DNA from: Diplonema japonicum
Taxonomy: Eukaryota; Euglenozoa; Diplonemea; Diplonemida; Diplonemidae
Assembly: GCA_964019335.1 (NCBI GenBank)
Contig: OZ025655.1
Span: forward strand, 310,001 to 374,000
DNA: 64,000 nt
Direction of reading: 5' to 3'
The number at the start of each line of letters is the position of its first letter. Positions within the stretch are counted from its first letter, which is position 1. Both the position numbers and the translations under genes were made by a program. Positions 29,542 through 39,784 of this stretch are shown here, piece after piece. The notes under the pieces were generated by a model. The model searched no databases. It saw nothing but the letters and a program-made list of their open reading frames with translations, and was not told the DNA's origin.

Positions 29542-31104
29542 TTAATTCAGTGACTCTTCGAGTGTAGCAACACCTTCGGGTATTTCCTCTGCCGAGTCTG
29601 CCGAGTATGCACTTTGGACCGCTGGCTTTGGTTTTTGAAGATCAGCAAGGGACTCGGGGAGGGTGGTGTTGATGGTCTCTGGAAGCAGAGAGCAAAGGAA
29701 AGCGCTGGTCACCAGGCAGACCCCAAAGACGATCAGGGATGAGGCTCCTTTTGAGGCGATAAAGGGTGCGCTTAAGCCGCCTATCCGTGCACTTGCTGTT
29801 GAGAGACCCATTGCAGTTGATCGCACGGAGGTTGGGAATAATTCCGATCCCCAGATGTAAGCCAGGGAGAAGGCGACGGTGACGCCGAACTTGCCAACGA
29901 AAGCAAAGACTCTTCCTAGATCGTCTAGGCCCATGCTGTAGAACACAAAGTACAACAGGCAGCAGCTGCCGCCCACACCGAGGCCCCACAACATAGAACC
30001 CTTGCGGCCTATCTTCGGGGACTCTGTTGTGAAGTATTGCAACACATATGCGGGAAGCTCTATCACAGCTATCACAGCAGCGTTGACATACAGGTTGCCG
30101 CCGAGAGAACCAGCGGCGAAGTTCAACCCGTAGTACGACAGCGAGCATGCAAACCACGTGAAGCACATGACCAACGTGCGTGTTCTGATAACACTGTGCC
30201 TGAAGAGTGACATCATGCTTTCATCCGCGCTGCCTTGCACGGTGGGGACCTCCTTCAAGGTGCCGTCCGATAGCGAGACGCCATTTGTCGCGGCGATCTT
30301 TTGCAAGCTCACCTCAGCAGCACCCTTGTGCCCCGCTGCAGCGTTCCAGCGAGGGGACTCTTCAATGTACCAGTACCAGAACACGCAAGGGAGGCAAAGG
30401 AGACTGATGAGCAGACTGAAAGCCTTCCACTCGGGGACCCAGTACGCAATGGGGACAAGCAGCGTCTCCCCAACACCGAAGGTCCCAAGGATCAAAGTGC
30501 CCAACTTCGGTTGATACGCAATGCTGACGGACTCCGTTGCTAAAATATACGAAACAAGGGAAAGTCCGCCTATGCAGCAACCGTCAAGAAACCTGCTGGA
30601 GAAGTACATGCCGAGATTGGAGGAGACAGAGGACAAGGCGAGGGAGAGTGAGGCACCGAGGATGAGAATGAAAGATATGGTTTTCCTGCCATGTTTTGTG
30701 GAGAGTGTGCCGCTGAGGACACCGCCAACGAACCAGCCCATGAAGAAAAGAGCGCCTGCAAGGGGACCGATCCAAGTATCGTGGCAAGCACCCCACTCAG
30801 TGACAGTGGACTTAGCGTGTCCGCCAAGCATCCACGTTTCGTTGAAATGAGGTATATCGTCGCAGAAATCCTCAAGACTAGGGGCGCTCCCCTGGCACAC
30901 GGTTCCCTCTCTGCACACCACTTCATGCGGTAGCGTGGTGAAGAACCCGCTCATCGTATGCATGCCGCACATAGCCGATCCAACGCTCCCCCACACTGCC
31001 AGCATCGTGCTATATTTGCCCCATCCTATTTCGTGCAAGGCGCTTTCTACAGTCATTCCACTGGGAGTTTCCTGTGTGTCCTCTTGGTCAAAGTCTTCTT
31101 GCAT
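29542..31104 (-). CDS. MFS transporter, SLC22/organic-ion or sugar porter type
   Basis: A 520-residue single-exon protein with 12 predicted membrane segments. A large extracellular loop after the first helix holds several Cys (CREGTVCQGSAPSLEDFCDD) and an N-glycosylation site, which is typical of SLC22-type carriers. The MFS signature GxLSTKHGRK follows helix 2, and the central loop has WYIEESPRW, the SLC22/SV2-type 'ESPRW' motif. It should move an organic ion or small metabolite across the plasma membrane; the substrate cannot be read from sequence. Upstream on the coding strand a T10 run followed by GAACAG precedes the ATG by about 37 nt and looks like a splice acceptor for a 5' leader. Confidence 0.9.
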   Translation of the reverse strand: MQEDFDQEDTQETPSGMTVESALHEIGWGKYSTMLAVWGSVGSAMCGMHTMSGFFTTLPHEVVCREGTVCQGSAPSLEDFCDDIPHFNETWMLGGHAKSTVTEWGACHDTWIGPLAGALFFMGWFVGGVLSGTLSTKHGRKTISFILILGASLSLALSSVSSNLGMYFSSRFLDGCCIGGLSLVSYILATESVSIAYQPKLGTLILGTFGVGETLLVPIAYWVPEWKAFSLLISLLCLPCVFWYWYIEESPRWNAAAGHKGAAEVSLQKIAATNGVSLSDGTLKEVPTVQGSADESMMSLFRHSVIRTRTLVMCFTWFACSLSYYGLNFAAGSLGGNLYVNAAVIAVIELPAYVLQYFTTESPKIGRKGSMLWGLGVGGSCCLLYFVFYSMGLDDLGRVFAFVGKFGVTVAFSLAYIWGSELFPTSVRSTAMGLSTASARIGGLSAPFIASKGASSLIVFGVCLVTSAFLCSLLPETINTTLPESLADLQKPKPAVQSAYSADSAEEIPEGVATLEESLN

Positions 31105-32144
31105 GCTGTCGTTCTGCCCGCTTTATTTGGAAATTATACCTGTTCAAAAAAAAAAGGGGGGGTTTTGGAAGAAATGGAGGTGAGAACAACGGTAAAATGA
31201 CGGCAAGAAAGGGAAAAGAAATATCGTGGTTGGGGGGAGATGATGATGGACAAAAAAAGGGGGGGGGGCAAAAAAAATGAAACGGGGGAAATTGGAAATT
31301 GGGGGAAATAGAAAAGGACGTGTTTGAGTAGCAGAGTGGCAGTGAGACACTACCTGTAGATGTAACCACTACCCCCCCAAAAAAAAAGAAAGAAAAGGGA
31401 TAGGGGACAACAGGCATTTGAAAAGAAAAAAGTCGTTTCCCTTCTAGGGATTCCCTTTCTTCTTCTTCTCTTTTTTTTTTTCCTCCTGTTAACACACGGT
31501 CCCCTGCCAGGTTCCCTCCGTCCTTTTTTTTTCTTTTTTTTTCTTCTTATTGTTTAAAAATCTTCTGTCATTCTTTTTTTCTTTTTCATCCCCCCTCTCT
31601 ATTCTATTCTCTATGGTTTGTTTTCAAATTCCTAAAAGTTTGCGTTTACGAAGGCAAACAACAAAACAGCAACGGAAGGAAGAAAAAAAAAAAGAAATGT
31701 GGCATTGTCTGTAGAAGGGAAAGTCAAGGCGAAACTGCTATTAACAAGCCCAATGGTGTGTTAATATCAGCAGCTCGGTGAGGTATGGAAAAAAAAAAGA
31801 GAGGGGGGTGAGAAAATAAAAGGAGAGGCAACAAAAAAAGAGGGGGGGGGGGAAACAATGAAACAGGAGAGAAAAGAAATGAACTCATCCGGTGAAGATG
31901 TCAACACTTTTTTTTTTTTTTTTTGTGAATTCGAAATATATTTGTTTTGATTATTAACCATAGGAAGATGACATATATGGTGTACCTCTAGCCGTTTCAA
32001 TTGCGATGCTTGCCTGCCATGAGGGTGGCAGGCTTTGCAATCCATCGGCATTTTTTTTTCCCGGACGAGCTCATAAAAGAAAATGAAAAATAGGAATTTT
32101 ATGGTTTTCTCCCACCCCCCCCCCTTTTTTTTACATCCTAATTA
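31105..32144. other. Intergenic, low complexity with one hairpin
   Basis: Homopolymer-rich. A more complex stretch near 31950-32052 contains a stem-loop followed by T9 on the plus strand (listed separately). No protein gene seen. Confidence 0.6.
31992..32059 (+). ncRNA. Candidate structured RNA: stem-loop ending in T9
   Basis: On the plus strand GCCTGCC-ATGAGGGT-GGCAGGC forms a perfect 7-bp stem. Outside it ATTGC pairs with GCAAT and GCCG pairs in part with CGGC, and nine T follow at once. This fits the 3' end of a Pol III transcript, but no promoter boxes are visible. Confidence 0.3.
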
Positions 32145-32281
32145 TCAGTTTTTTTCCTTCTTTCCTCCGAAAATTGCGGAGATCGAGTTCTCAGTATGAG
32201 TTCTCTCGATAGCCTCAGCAAGAAGGGGTGCGATGGTGATCGGGTAGAGCTTGGGGCATTTTTCACGGTGTTGGTCGAGCG

Positions 32282-32317
<36 letters not shown>

Positions 32318-33372
32318 CTCTCCTCGCATACATAGAGTCTGTGATAGCAAGCTCCTTAAGAGCTTCGCATTCGTTGACCCTGTCAGTGCAAGGGTGGGTC
32401 AGGATGCCGTGGGTGATGCATGCGTACACCGCCTTCGCACCCTTCTCCAAGAGGAGGTTGCACGCCTTACACAGGGTGCCACCTGTATCACAGATGTCGT
32501 CAATGATGACAACGACCTGGCCCTTTACGTCACCTACCATCTCCATGCGCTCGATCTTGTTCGCCTCGACTCTTCTCTTGAGGATGGTGACCACCGCCTT
32601 GGCGTGTACCTTGTCGGCCACGAGCATCGCACGTTCCACACCCCCCGCGTCGGGCGACACAATGGTGAGCTCTTCCGAGCAGTCCTTGATGCCCTCGAGG
32701 TCGACAACACGCTGGTTTTTTTTTTTTTTTTTTTTTTTTTTTCCCCTCCAAAAATACCTTCTGGATGTACCTTGCCCACTCAGCATGAACAGGGAGGTTG
32801 TCAACAGGTGTGTTGTGGAAGAACCCTTGGATCTGCCCGCAGTGGAGGTCGGTAGTGATGACTCTGTCAACACCCATGCCCATGAGGAGCTGCGCAATGC
32901 ACGACGCAGAGATGGGAACACGGGGCTTTGTTTTGCGATCCTGACGCGCATAGGCGAAGTACGGGACGATGGCAGTGATACGCTTTGCGGACGCGAGCCT
33001 CAGGGTATGGACTAGGAGCAGAAGCTCCATCATAGAGGTGTTGATGTCAACGCCATCGGCGTTCGAGCAAGTCGGCTGGATGATGAAGACATCGTCACCC
33101 CTCACGTTCTGCTCCACCTTGATCGCCACCTCACCGTTGGCAAACTGGTTCACTTTGCAAGGTGTCAATTGTTGTCTAAGGATCTTTCCGATATCTTCTG
33201 CGAGCGCTTGGTTCGCCCTTCCGCTCAACACTCTCAGCCTGTAGGTCGTCTCGACCGCCTTGCTCTTCCTCTTTTGGTAGTAGTGAGTTTCCTTAAATCT
33301 CAACTCATCCTCCTTGCTGGGACCCACCAGGTCACCTCCCTCAGGGGAACGTGGTGCATTAGTATCCGACAT
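32145..33372 (-). CDS. Ribose-phosphate pyrophosphokinase (PRPP synthetase), three exons
   Basis: Exons 32758-33372, 32332-32711 and 32145-32283; 377 residues. Introns of 46 nt (GTATTTTT...ACCAG) and 48 nt (GTATGCGA...AAG) contain 24 and over 30 consecutive A on the coding strand. Removing them rejoins YIQK-RVVDLEG and TDSM-PLDQH in frame. The enzyme makes PRPP from ribose 5-phosphate and ATP for nucleotide, His and Trp synthesis. Visible motifs: FANGEVAIKV, the YARQDRK loop, TTDLHCGQIQGFF, and the PRPP-binding VVIIDDICDTGGT. The end ERTHTENSISAIF matches the family C-terminus. An N-terminal extension of about 45 residues precedes the catalytic fold, with no clear targeting signal. The chain ends in a Lys-rich GGKKEKN. 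Confidence 0.95.
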
Positions 33373-33518
33373 TTTTGTCTAATCTACGATCCCTCCTGGA
33401 ATGAAAAAAAAGAAACTTTTTTTTTTCTCGTGAAAAAAGAAAGAAAGAAATAATAGTACTGGTACTTTTTTAAAATAAGAGAATGAGGAAAAGAAAAAAA
33501 GAAAAGGTACAATTTTAA

Positions 33519-33688
<170 letters not shown>

Positions 33689-33797
33689 TTAAGTACAGAC
33701 TGCAAAAGTAAGAAACACTCTCGCAGTTAACAACGGGGGTTAAAAATTAAAGATTACAAAAAAAAAAAAAGATACAATTTCTTTTGTGTTAATTTGT

Positions 33798-34841
33798 TTA
33801 CAAGTACAACGAAACCTCTATTTTCTTCTCCGGGAGAGCTACGATTGTGATCTGTTTCTTCTTCAAGCGCCTCGTGCTCTTCGCTATCTTCCTCTTACGA
33901 GTCACGGGCCTTGGGGCCTGCGGTATGAGATCGAGAACCTTTTCCACCTTCGAGAGGATTTGCTTGTTGTTGTCGAAGCCGTACTTCGTCAATACGTTGA
34001 GGATGGTCTCTTCTTGGGGTCGAACCCTGAGGAGCTGAGGAAGGGACAGACCTTTACAGCAAGGAGCGTTGTAGGAGAGGTTTGTGAGACGGAGATTACG
34101 CTCGATGAGGTCCTTGTGAGAGGAGATTATTAAAGGAAGAGATCCAGCTCCCCGGATTGGAACCTGCTTGAGCCTGGAAGGGTCTTCAATCAATTTTGAC
34201 AACGGCACGCTAGTGTGAGCGAATATTGCTTGGGCAGTAGCCTTTCCGAGAGACGGGACACCATTGATGTTGTCCACCTTGTCACCAACCAAAGCAAGGT
34301 AGTCGGCCATGCGCAGTCGTGGGTCAAACCCAAGCTGCTCTCGAAGTTCGGCAGGACCCCTGATCACCTCAACCTTTTTTCTAACATCGTACATACTGCA
34401 ACGCCTTCCAACAAGCTGCATAAGATCTTTATCCGAACTTGCAATGTGTGTTTGAACCTTGCCCTCTTCCAACAATTTGTGCAAAGAACCAATCACGTCA
34501 TCAGCTTCGTACCCCGCTGACGTGTACACACCCACACCCAAGGCCTCTGTGATGTCCTTGCAAGCCTCCATTTGGAACCGAATATCCGAGTGACCGCCCC
34601 TGCTCGCCCTGTTTTCTTTATACTCGCTGTGGATGGTCTTCCTCCAGTTGTCCTTCGAACGCCCGTCGAAGGCAGCGGCGATGTACTCGGGCCTCTTAGA
34701 CAACAGGTCTAGGAGAAAGAGGGTGTAGCCGTATGCGCCTTGCATATGCTCTCCCCGAGGAGCCTTCCACACCTTGGGCAGTGCGCAATAGTATCTGAAG
34801 AAAAAGATTGGGGCGTCAATGAGATAGGCCTGCTTCTTCAT
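33798..34841 (-). CDS. 5'-3' exonuclease (Pol I-type/FEN-like PIN plus H3TH), 347 aa
   Basis: A single-exon protein resembling the stand-alone 5'-nuclease domain of bacterial Pol I more than eukaryotic FEN1. Metal-site motifs in order: LIDAPIFFFRYY, AFDGRSKDNWRKTIHSEYKENR, YEADDVIGSL, SSDKDLMQLV, and LVGDKVDNINGVPSLGKATA (the helix-hairpin-helix DNA grip). It should remove flaps or RNA primers during replication or repair. Bacterial-type 5' nucleases in protists usually serve mitochondrial or plastid DNA, so an organellar role is likely, though no strong presequence is visible (MKKQAYLIDAP). The C-terminal 60 residues are Lys/Arg-rich (RPVTRKRKIAKSTRRLKKKQ) and may bind DNA. The stop is TAA at 33798-33800. 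Confidence 0.9.
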   Translation of the reverse strand: MKKQAYLIDAPIFFFRYYCALPKVWKAPRGEHMQGAYGYTLFLLDLLSKRPEYIAAAFDGRSKDNWRKTIHSEYKENRASRGGHSDIRFQMEACKDITEALGVGVYTSAGYEADDVIGSLHKLLEEGKVQTHIASSDKDLMQLVGRRCSMYDVRKKVEVIRGPAELREQLGFDPRLRMADYLALVGDKVDNINGVPSLGKATAQAIFAHTSVPLSKLIEDPSRLKQVPIRGAGSLPLIISSHKDLIERNLRLTNLSYNAPCCKGLSLPQLLRVRPQEETILNVLTKYGFDNNKQILSKVEKVLDLIPQAPRPVTRKRKIAKSTRRLKKKQITIVALPEKKIEVSLYL

Positions 34842-36954
34842 TTTTTTCTTCTCTTATATTTTTTCAATCTGGAAACGAATGACGACACAGGAAGAAGGGG
34901 GAGGAGAAAGACTTTTTATGATAGATAGGTTCCCAGGATAAGGGGGGGATAAAAAAGAGGGGAGAAAAGAGGGTGATTCACGGGAGCGAACCTGAGCTCA
35001 CTTTCGTTTTTTTTTTTTTTTTTTTTTCTCCTTCCATCTGACAGTGCATCCCTCAGCGCACGACGTTGTGGTGACACGGATAATATGCACCCCGAATCGA
35101 TGGATGAGAAATAGAAGCTTCGCTTGTGAACTTGAACCGTAAATGAAACGGGATGGGGATGGGGGCGGGGGGGTTAAGGAAGATAGTAAGAGAAGTATCT
35201 GAGATTGGGGGAAGGGGGAAGACAAATAATAAAAGGGGAAAATAAGAATAACGAAGAGAGAAAAAACGGGGGAGGGGAAGTGCCCTTCCGAGAAACAAGC
35301 ACAGGATTTAAAGGCAACCGGGGGAGAAAATCAGTGGGAAGGGCAAGCAAAAAAAAAGAAAAAGAGAATTTTATTATGCTTTATTTTTTTTTATTTTTTT
35401 TTTTTCATTCCCCTATTTCCTGCGGAGGGAGAATACAAAAGTTTGCTTTTATTACAAGTAACAAACCGCAAACCGGAATCCACCCCCACTTTATTTCTTC
35501 GGTATTTCTTTTTTTTTTTTGTTTCCGTTTCTTTTTCCTATTTTTCTATTCTTATACAAAGCGAAAGAAGGTACTAAGGGAGTAAGCAGGGGAGGGGGGG
35601 ATAAAAAGCGTGAAAAAAAAAAAATAAAGCAGACAGACGGAACAGAACATACCATTTCATTACCTAAACCACCATGGCACCGAGGTCACGGGACCTGGCC
35701 CTTGGGCCTAGTATTTTTTTTTTCGTTTTTTGTTTTTCCTTAAAAAATTCAAACTTAAAACAAAGGGGGTTTTATTCTTCTTAAAAGAATGAAGGGAAGC
35801 AGAAGCCAGACTTATAAATAGAGGACGGGGGGGGGGGGGGGGGGGGGGGTTTCAGTTTTCATTCTTCCTTCTCTTTCCCCTGAAAGCTTCCACCCTCCTT
35901 CTTTACACTCCTAGCACTTTGTGTTAAACACTTCCTCTTGCTTCGGCTTGTTTCTTGTCTTTTTTTTTTTTCTCTTTCTTTTTTCCCTTTTCTCTCTCCC
36001 ATAAAAGACTGAAGAATTGTTCGGATGTGAGGAGAGAAGAAAGAAAAAAAGAAGAATAAGAAGAAGGCTGCTTGAGGTGCCATGGTAAGAGGGAACAGTA
36101 AAAGAAGAAAATTACTTACCAGAGAAAAAGGGGCATGGGGAGGGAGGGGAAATCCCACACTCCATTAATGCGGCGAGACAAAAAAGAGGGTTGAAAAAAG
36201 TCGACCTGGGGGGGGGGGGGGGGGGGGGGGTATGCGAGAAACTAGCCCCCGTATTCCGCAAAATGGCTGTAAAAAGCGGAGAGAAAATAAAAAGGCAGAC
36301 AGGGAGGGATAGACAGAACGTAAAATTTAAAAAAGGAAAGGAACCGAAAAAAAAAAGAAGAACTTTTTCAACGAGAAAATTTACAATTCTTCTCCAACTG
36401 AGAAGGACGGTCACCTCCTCAATGGGCCAAAAGAAACTTTGATGCACAATAGCATTAACTTTAGTTTCTTCTTTTTTTTTCCACTTGCATTTTCTTTTCT
36501 AGTCTTCGATTGTTGGGTAAGACTCGGTGCTGGATTAAGAGGAACGAATGAAAGGAAAATGAAAGAAAAAAATCACTGTGGTAGCAAAGAGAAGTGCTAG
36601 CAACGACCCACCACAGTGGTGAAGGAGGAGGGGGCGGATTGCAAAAGAAATAAAAAAGAGAAGAAGAAAACTGAAGCACAACTGCTACACATTGCCTTCT
36701 GCTTCGATCGTTGTCCTGCATCTGTGTTAAGATATCAGCAACAGTCGAACAAAACAAAAAGAAATTGGAAGTAGCGGCGAAGGAGAAGAGACTAATAAAG
36801 AGGAAGAGGAGACTAATAGCAAATTCCACCGTCAGGCGTGCATGGGCTGCCAGATGAAGCGGGAGAGTCGCACAAATCACTAGTGTCAGTCAAAGGGGAA
36901 GCAAGGGACCATTCAGCAAGTCGGTCCTGTTTGATATTGGTTGGGGAAAAAAAG
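34842..36954. other. 2.1-kb intergenic, low complexity
   Basis: Homopolymer-rich, including poly(G) of 23 at 35827-35849 and 22 at 36209-36230. No gene recognised. Confidence 0.6.
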
Positions 36955-37027
36955 TACCCCGTGAGGGATTCGAACCCTCAACCTTTGGATTAGAAGTCCA
37001 ACGCGCTATCCGTTGCGCCAACGGGGC
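36955..37027 (-). tRNA. tRNA-Arg (anticodon TCT)
   Basis: The 73-nt minus-strand sequence folds into a full cloverleaf. The acceptor stem is GCCCCGT/ACGGGGT with a G-U first pair. The D arm has GGCGCAACGGATAGCGC, the anticodon loop CTTCTAA has TCT at 36992-36994, and the T arm is GAGGGTTCGAATCCCTC. A/B-box matches are good. A T7 run just downstream would end Pol III transcription. There is no intron. Confidence 0.95.
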
Positions 37028-37640
37028 TGACGATCGAATCTCGGTCTCAATTCCAGTTTCTTAATGTTGCATTGATGATCAAGGATTCGAAAACACACAC
37101 GAATATGAACACGAAAGAGTGCACAAGTGTACAAGGTGGCTGAAATGATTTTAAGCTAGAGTAGAGAAGCGAAAAAATAGGTAAAAAGGGGTGGAAAAGA
37201 ATAAATACTGCATACGAAAACAGAGAGTCGAATAAAAAAGAAAAAGAAAAAAAAAAAGAGACATTTAAGGGTACCTGCGGTATGTGGCAGGACGCCTGAG
37301 AAAAAAGGTGACTGACATCCTCAAGAGGAGCCTCCCACGTGCCAGGAATCAAGCAGAGGTTGCTTCCATGGCCCGTATTAGTCTATCGCCGGAAAGAATA
37401 ATGAAAATAACGGAACGAAGTGAAGTAGGAAAAGAGAAAAGACGGCCTGGTCGCCAGGAAATGCTGGTTCAGACGCGTCGACGGACGCAGTTTAACGTCA
37501 TACCCGGGACCGAAAACATGTAGGAAATGGAAAAAGCAGAAAGGGTAGTAAAAAGTTTAAAATTGGAAAGAAAATGGAAAGGGTAAACTAAATAATAGGG
37601 TGCGAGGTCTGTGAAACCTTGCATAGCCTATCGCCCTCGT
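37028..37640. other. Intergenic; carries the second 41-bp dispersed repeat
   Basis: Moderately complex DNA with a plus-strand open frame (37284-37523) of basic composition that I do not accept as a gene. Includes the repeat at 37258-37298. Confidence 0.5.
37258..37298 (+). repeat. 41-bp dispersed repeat, copy 2
   Basis: Matches 1049-1089 with one difference (GGGTACC for GGGTATC), in the same orientation and again flanked by A-rich DNA. Confidence 0.75.
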
Positions 37641-37691
37641 AGCACGCCGGGCCGGCACTCCTACATTGTGTAGGGTGGTTTCCGATTGTTC

Positions 37692-38825
37692 CTAGTTGTA
37701 GGAATGCAGGACAGTCGACCACTGCGACTCGTTGTAATAGAGGGTCCCGGCCCCTACAAAGTCAGCGAGCAGGGGTGCCACGGTCGAGTAGGACTTGTCC
37801 CCGAACCCTTGGGTTTGCAGCAGAAAGCCCTGTTCCTGGCGGGATGCGTAGTGCCACGTCGAGCCGTGACAGACCAGCAGGCACGGGATCGCAACCCGTG
37901 TGTCTAGAGGGACCGCGAACAGGGGGGCCTCACCCAAGAAGTGAGTGCACGCCCTGGACATGCAATTGGGGTCAAAAATGGCCTCGCCCCTGGAAAGAAA
38001 GCCCAGATGCCGAAGCTCATCCAGGTCCTCAGGGCCGTCGACGCCTGCATCCTTGGTGAGCCTCCGAAGGGCGACGAGCCCAGTGATCCTGGTGTTCGGC
38101 CGCGTCGCGGCGAGATCTCGCTTGGCCGCGGGGAGTGCGGGACCGTCCTCGGGCTCCGGGCGTTTGTTCCTCTGTGCGTTGTAGGTGAATAGGAGAGGGG
38201 TCTTCCCCGAAGGTCTAGCTTTATCGTCCTGGGGTCTCGGAGTCAAAGAGCGGGTGCTTCCATCCACCTTGGGCGAAGAACTCCGACCACCACTGTTGCT
38301 GCACCGGGGTGTTCAATCCCGAGTGCCACTCGTGAGACAGCCGGAGACGCTCGGACTCAGGCAGTGCGTTGTGCGCAGTCACAAGTAGTTGCTCTTGGTT
38401 GGCGACAGTTACCTGTTGGTCGGTAGTTCTGACCGCGTCACGAGCCTCGAGCAGCAGTTGATGTGGAGGGGTGTCCAGGTGCTTCGGGAGGGACCCGACC
38501 GCCAGGATCCGTCTCTGGTGTTCGTCCAAGAGCTCCGGTCGTTGTCGGAAGTAGACCAAGAGACTGAGGTAGCGGTCCATCCGTCTCTGAGGAGCCTTCG
38601 GTCGAGGGCATCCTGGTCAAGGCCCTGGGACTGTTCGCGAAGGATGAGAAGCCCTTCGTCGTCGGTGGATGTAGAACTCTTACCACGACGGCTTTCGTGC
38701 TCGTATGCAGTGCCGTCGTGCTTCTTCTTACGCGAGGGTTTGTCCGGGGAGTCCTGCGTGAGGTCGATCACCTCTGGGGCCCCGCTTGTTTGAGGGTCAA
38801 GGGGCAAATCCCTCGGTTCGGGCAA
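37692..38825 (-). pseudogene. Decayed GC-rich reading frame, three frame segments
   Basis: Three overlapping minus-strand segments in different frames appear to be one broken gene: 38409-38825 (MPEPRDLPLDPQTSG, acidic/Ser-rich), 38221-38580 (MDRYLSLLVYFRQRPELLDEHQ...QQQWWSEFFAQGGW) and 37692-38267 (TRITGLVALRRLTKDAG...GTLYYNESQWSTVL). No splice signals like those in the genuine genes lie at the junctions, so frameshift decay is likelier than splicing. The region is much richer in G+C than its neighbours and lacks homopolymers, which points to an inserted element. No transposase, reverse transcriptase or known viral motif is visible; a gag-like or lineage-specific element protein is possible. 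Together with the repeats at 38862-39149 it marks an insertion of about 1.8 kb. Confidence 0.45.
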
Positions 38826-38861
38826 CGGGCGCCTCCAGGGTCAGTGTTTGGACGCCGACCG

Positions 38862-39149
38862 CCGGTTGGAGTGTCGCATGTCCCATGCCGGGAGGCATCG
38901 GCGTGTCAATCCCGAGCCCGATGTCCTGATGGGCGGACTGGGTGCATATCGTAAGCTGGGCGGCCCCAGGGACCGTCATTAGGGCTCCAATCGTCTGGTG
39001 GATGCCCAGGGGGGCCCTGCCGAATCGGGCGTCGTCGCCTCGACTCGGACTAAAGATGGCTCCGCAGCCGACGTCGATTCCCTCTGGGTGCTGATAACCG
39101 GTTGGAGTGTCGCGTGTCCCATGCCAGACGGCATCGGTGTGTCAATCCC
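38862..39149. repeat. 52-bp direct repeat pair, 236 bp apart
   Basis: 38862-38913 and 39098-39149 are near-identical (both start CCGGTTGGAGTGTCGC and end GTGTCAATCCC). On the minus strand each encodes GIDTPMPxGMGHATLQP. Stops and frame changes between them indicate decay. Confidence 0.8.
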
Positions 39150-39434
39150 GTGCCCGGTGCAGACCGCGAGCTCAGTGGGTGCTCGTTGAAGGCGGCTGGC
39201 ACGGTGTCAACTGCGGCCCAGCATTCGTCCGTCTCAACAGAGTCACGCGGGGTGTAGAGGCTGCAAGCGATCGCGGTTCTGTAGCCTCCGAAACCGGCCT
39301 GGCCGAGGTCGCAGGCGTCCTCAGTTCTATAGACCTTGTGAATAGCCTGACCTCAGGTGAAACGGGTGTCTGCAGTTCTGCCGACTTCGTGAAAAGCTTG
39401 ATCGGCGCGGCCACGGGCGTCCTCAATTCCGCGC

Positions 39435-39545
39435 CAAGTGTACAAGGTAGAAGAGTTTACCTTTACCTCCCTCACCTCCAAAAACATCCAGCAAAACGTG
39501 ATCAGGGAATTGAAGGAGCAGGGGAAAATCAATCCACCTTTTGTG
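39435..39545 (+). pseudogene. Short plus-strand coding-like fragment
   Basis: An open frame of 36 codons with balanced composition (VYKVEEFTFTSLTSKNIQQN then VIRELKEQGKINPPFV) ending TGA. It has no start codon, and no upstream exon is found. It sits at the edge of the decayed GC-rich insertion and could be the tail of a gene interrupted by it, or a chance frame. Confidence 0.25.
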
Positions 39546-39692
39546 TGACACACTCTCTCGGGTTTTTTGTTGGAAAGCCCTCCTTTTAAAGTTTAGTTCT
39601 AAACTAGACCTTTTTACTTTTGGCCCAACAAAAAATGCTGACATTTCTTTTTGGTTTACAACATTTATTATTATGGGGAAAATCCCCCGAAC

Positions 39693-39764
39693 GGCTGTTT
39701 AGCTCAGTGGTAGAGCACCAGTCTCGTAAACTGGGGGTCGAGAGTTCGATCCTCTCAGCGGCCT
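39693..39764 (+). tRNA. tRNA-Thr (anticodon CGT)
   Basis: A 72-nt cloverleaf on the plus strand: acceptor GGCTGTT/AGCGGCC with two G-U pairs, D arm TAGCTCAGTGGTAGAGC, anticodon loop CTCGTAA with CGT at 39725-39727, T arm GAGAGTTCGATCCTCTC, and discriminator T. TTTT follows. It is the only confident gene on the plus strand and lies 20 bp from the phosphatase 3' end. Confidence 0.95.
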
Positions 39765-39784
39765 CTTTTCCCATTTTTCCCCCT

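Noticed and set aside
37071-37150. C/D snoRNA-like TGATGAT and CTGA boxes
   Set aside because: No terminal stem and weak box spacing.
37284-37523. Plus-strand frame of 79 codons, basic
   Set aside because: Begins inside the 41-bp repeat, lies opposite to all other genes and shows no motif.
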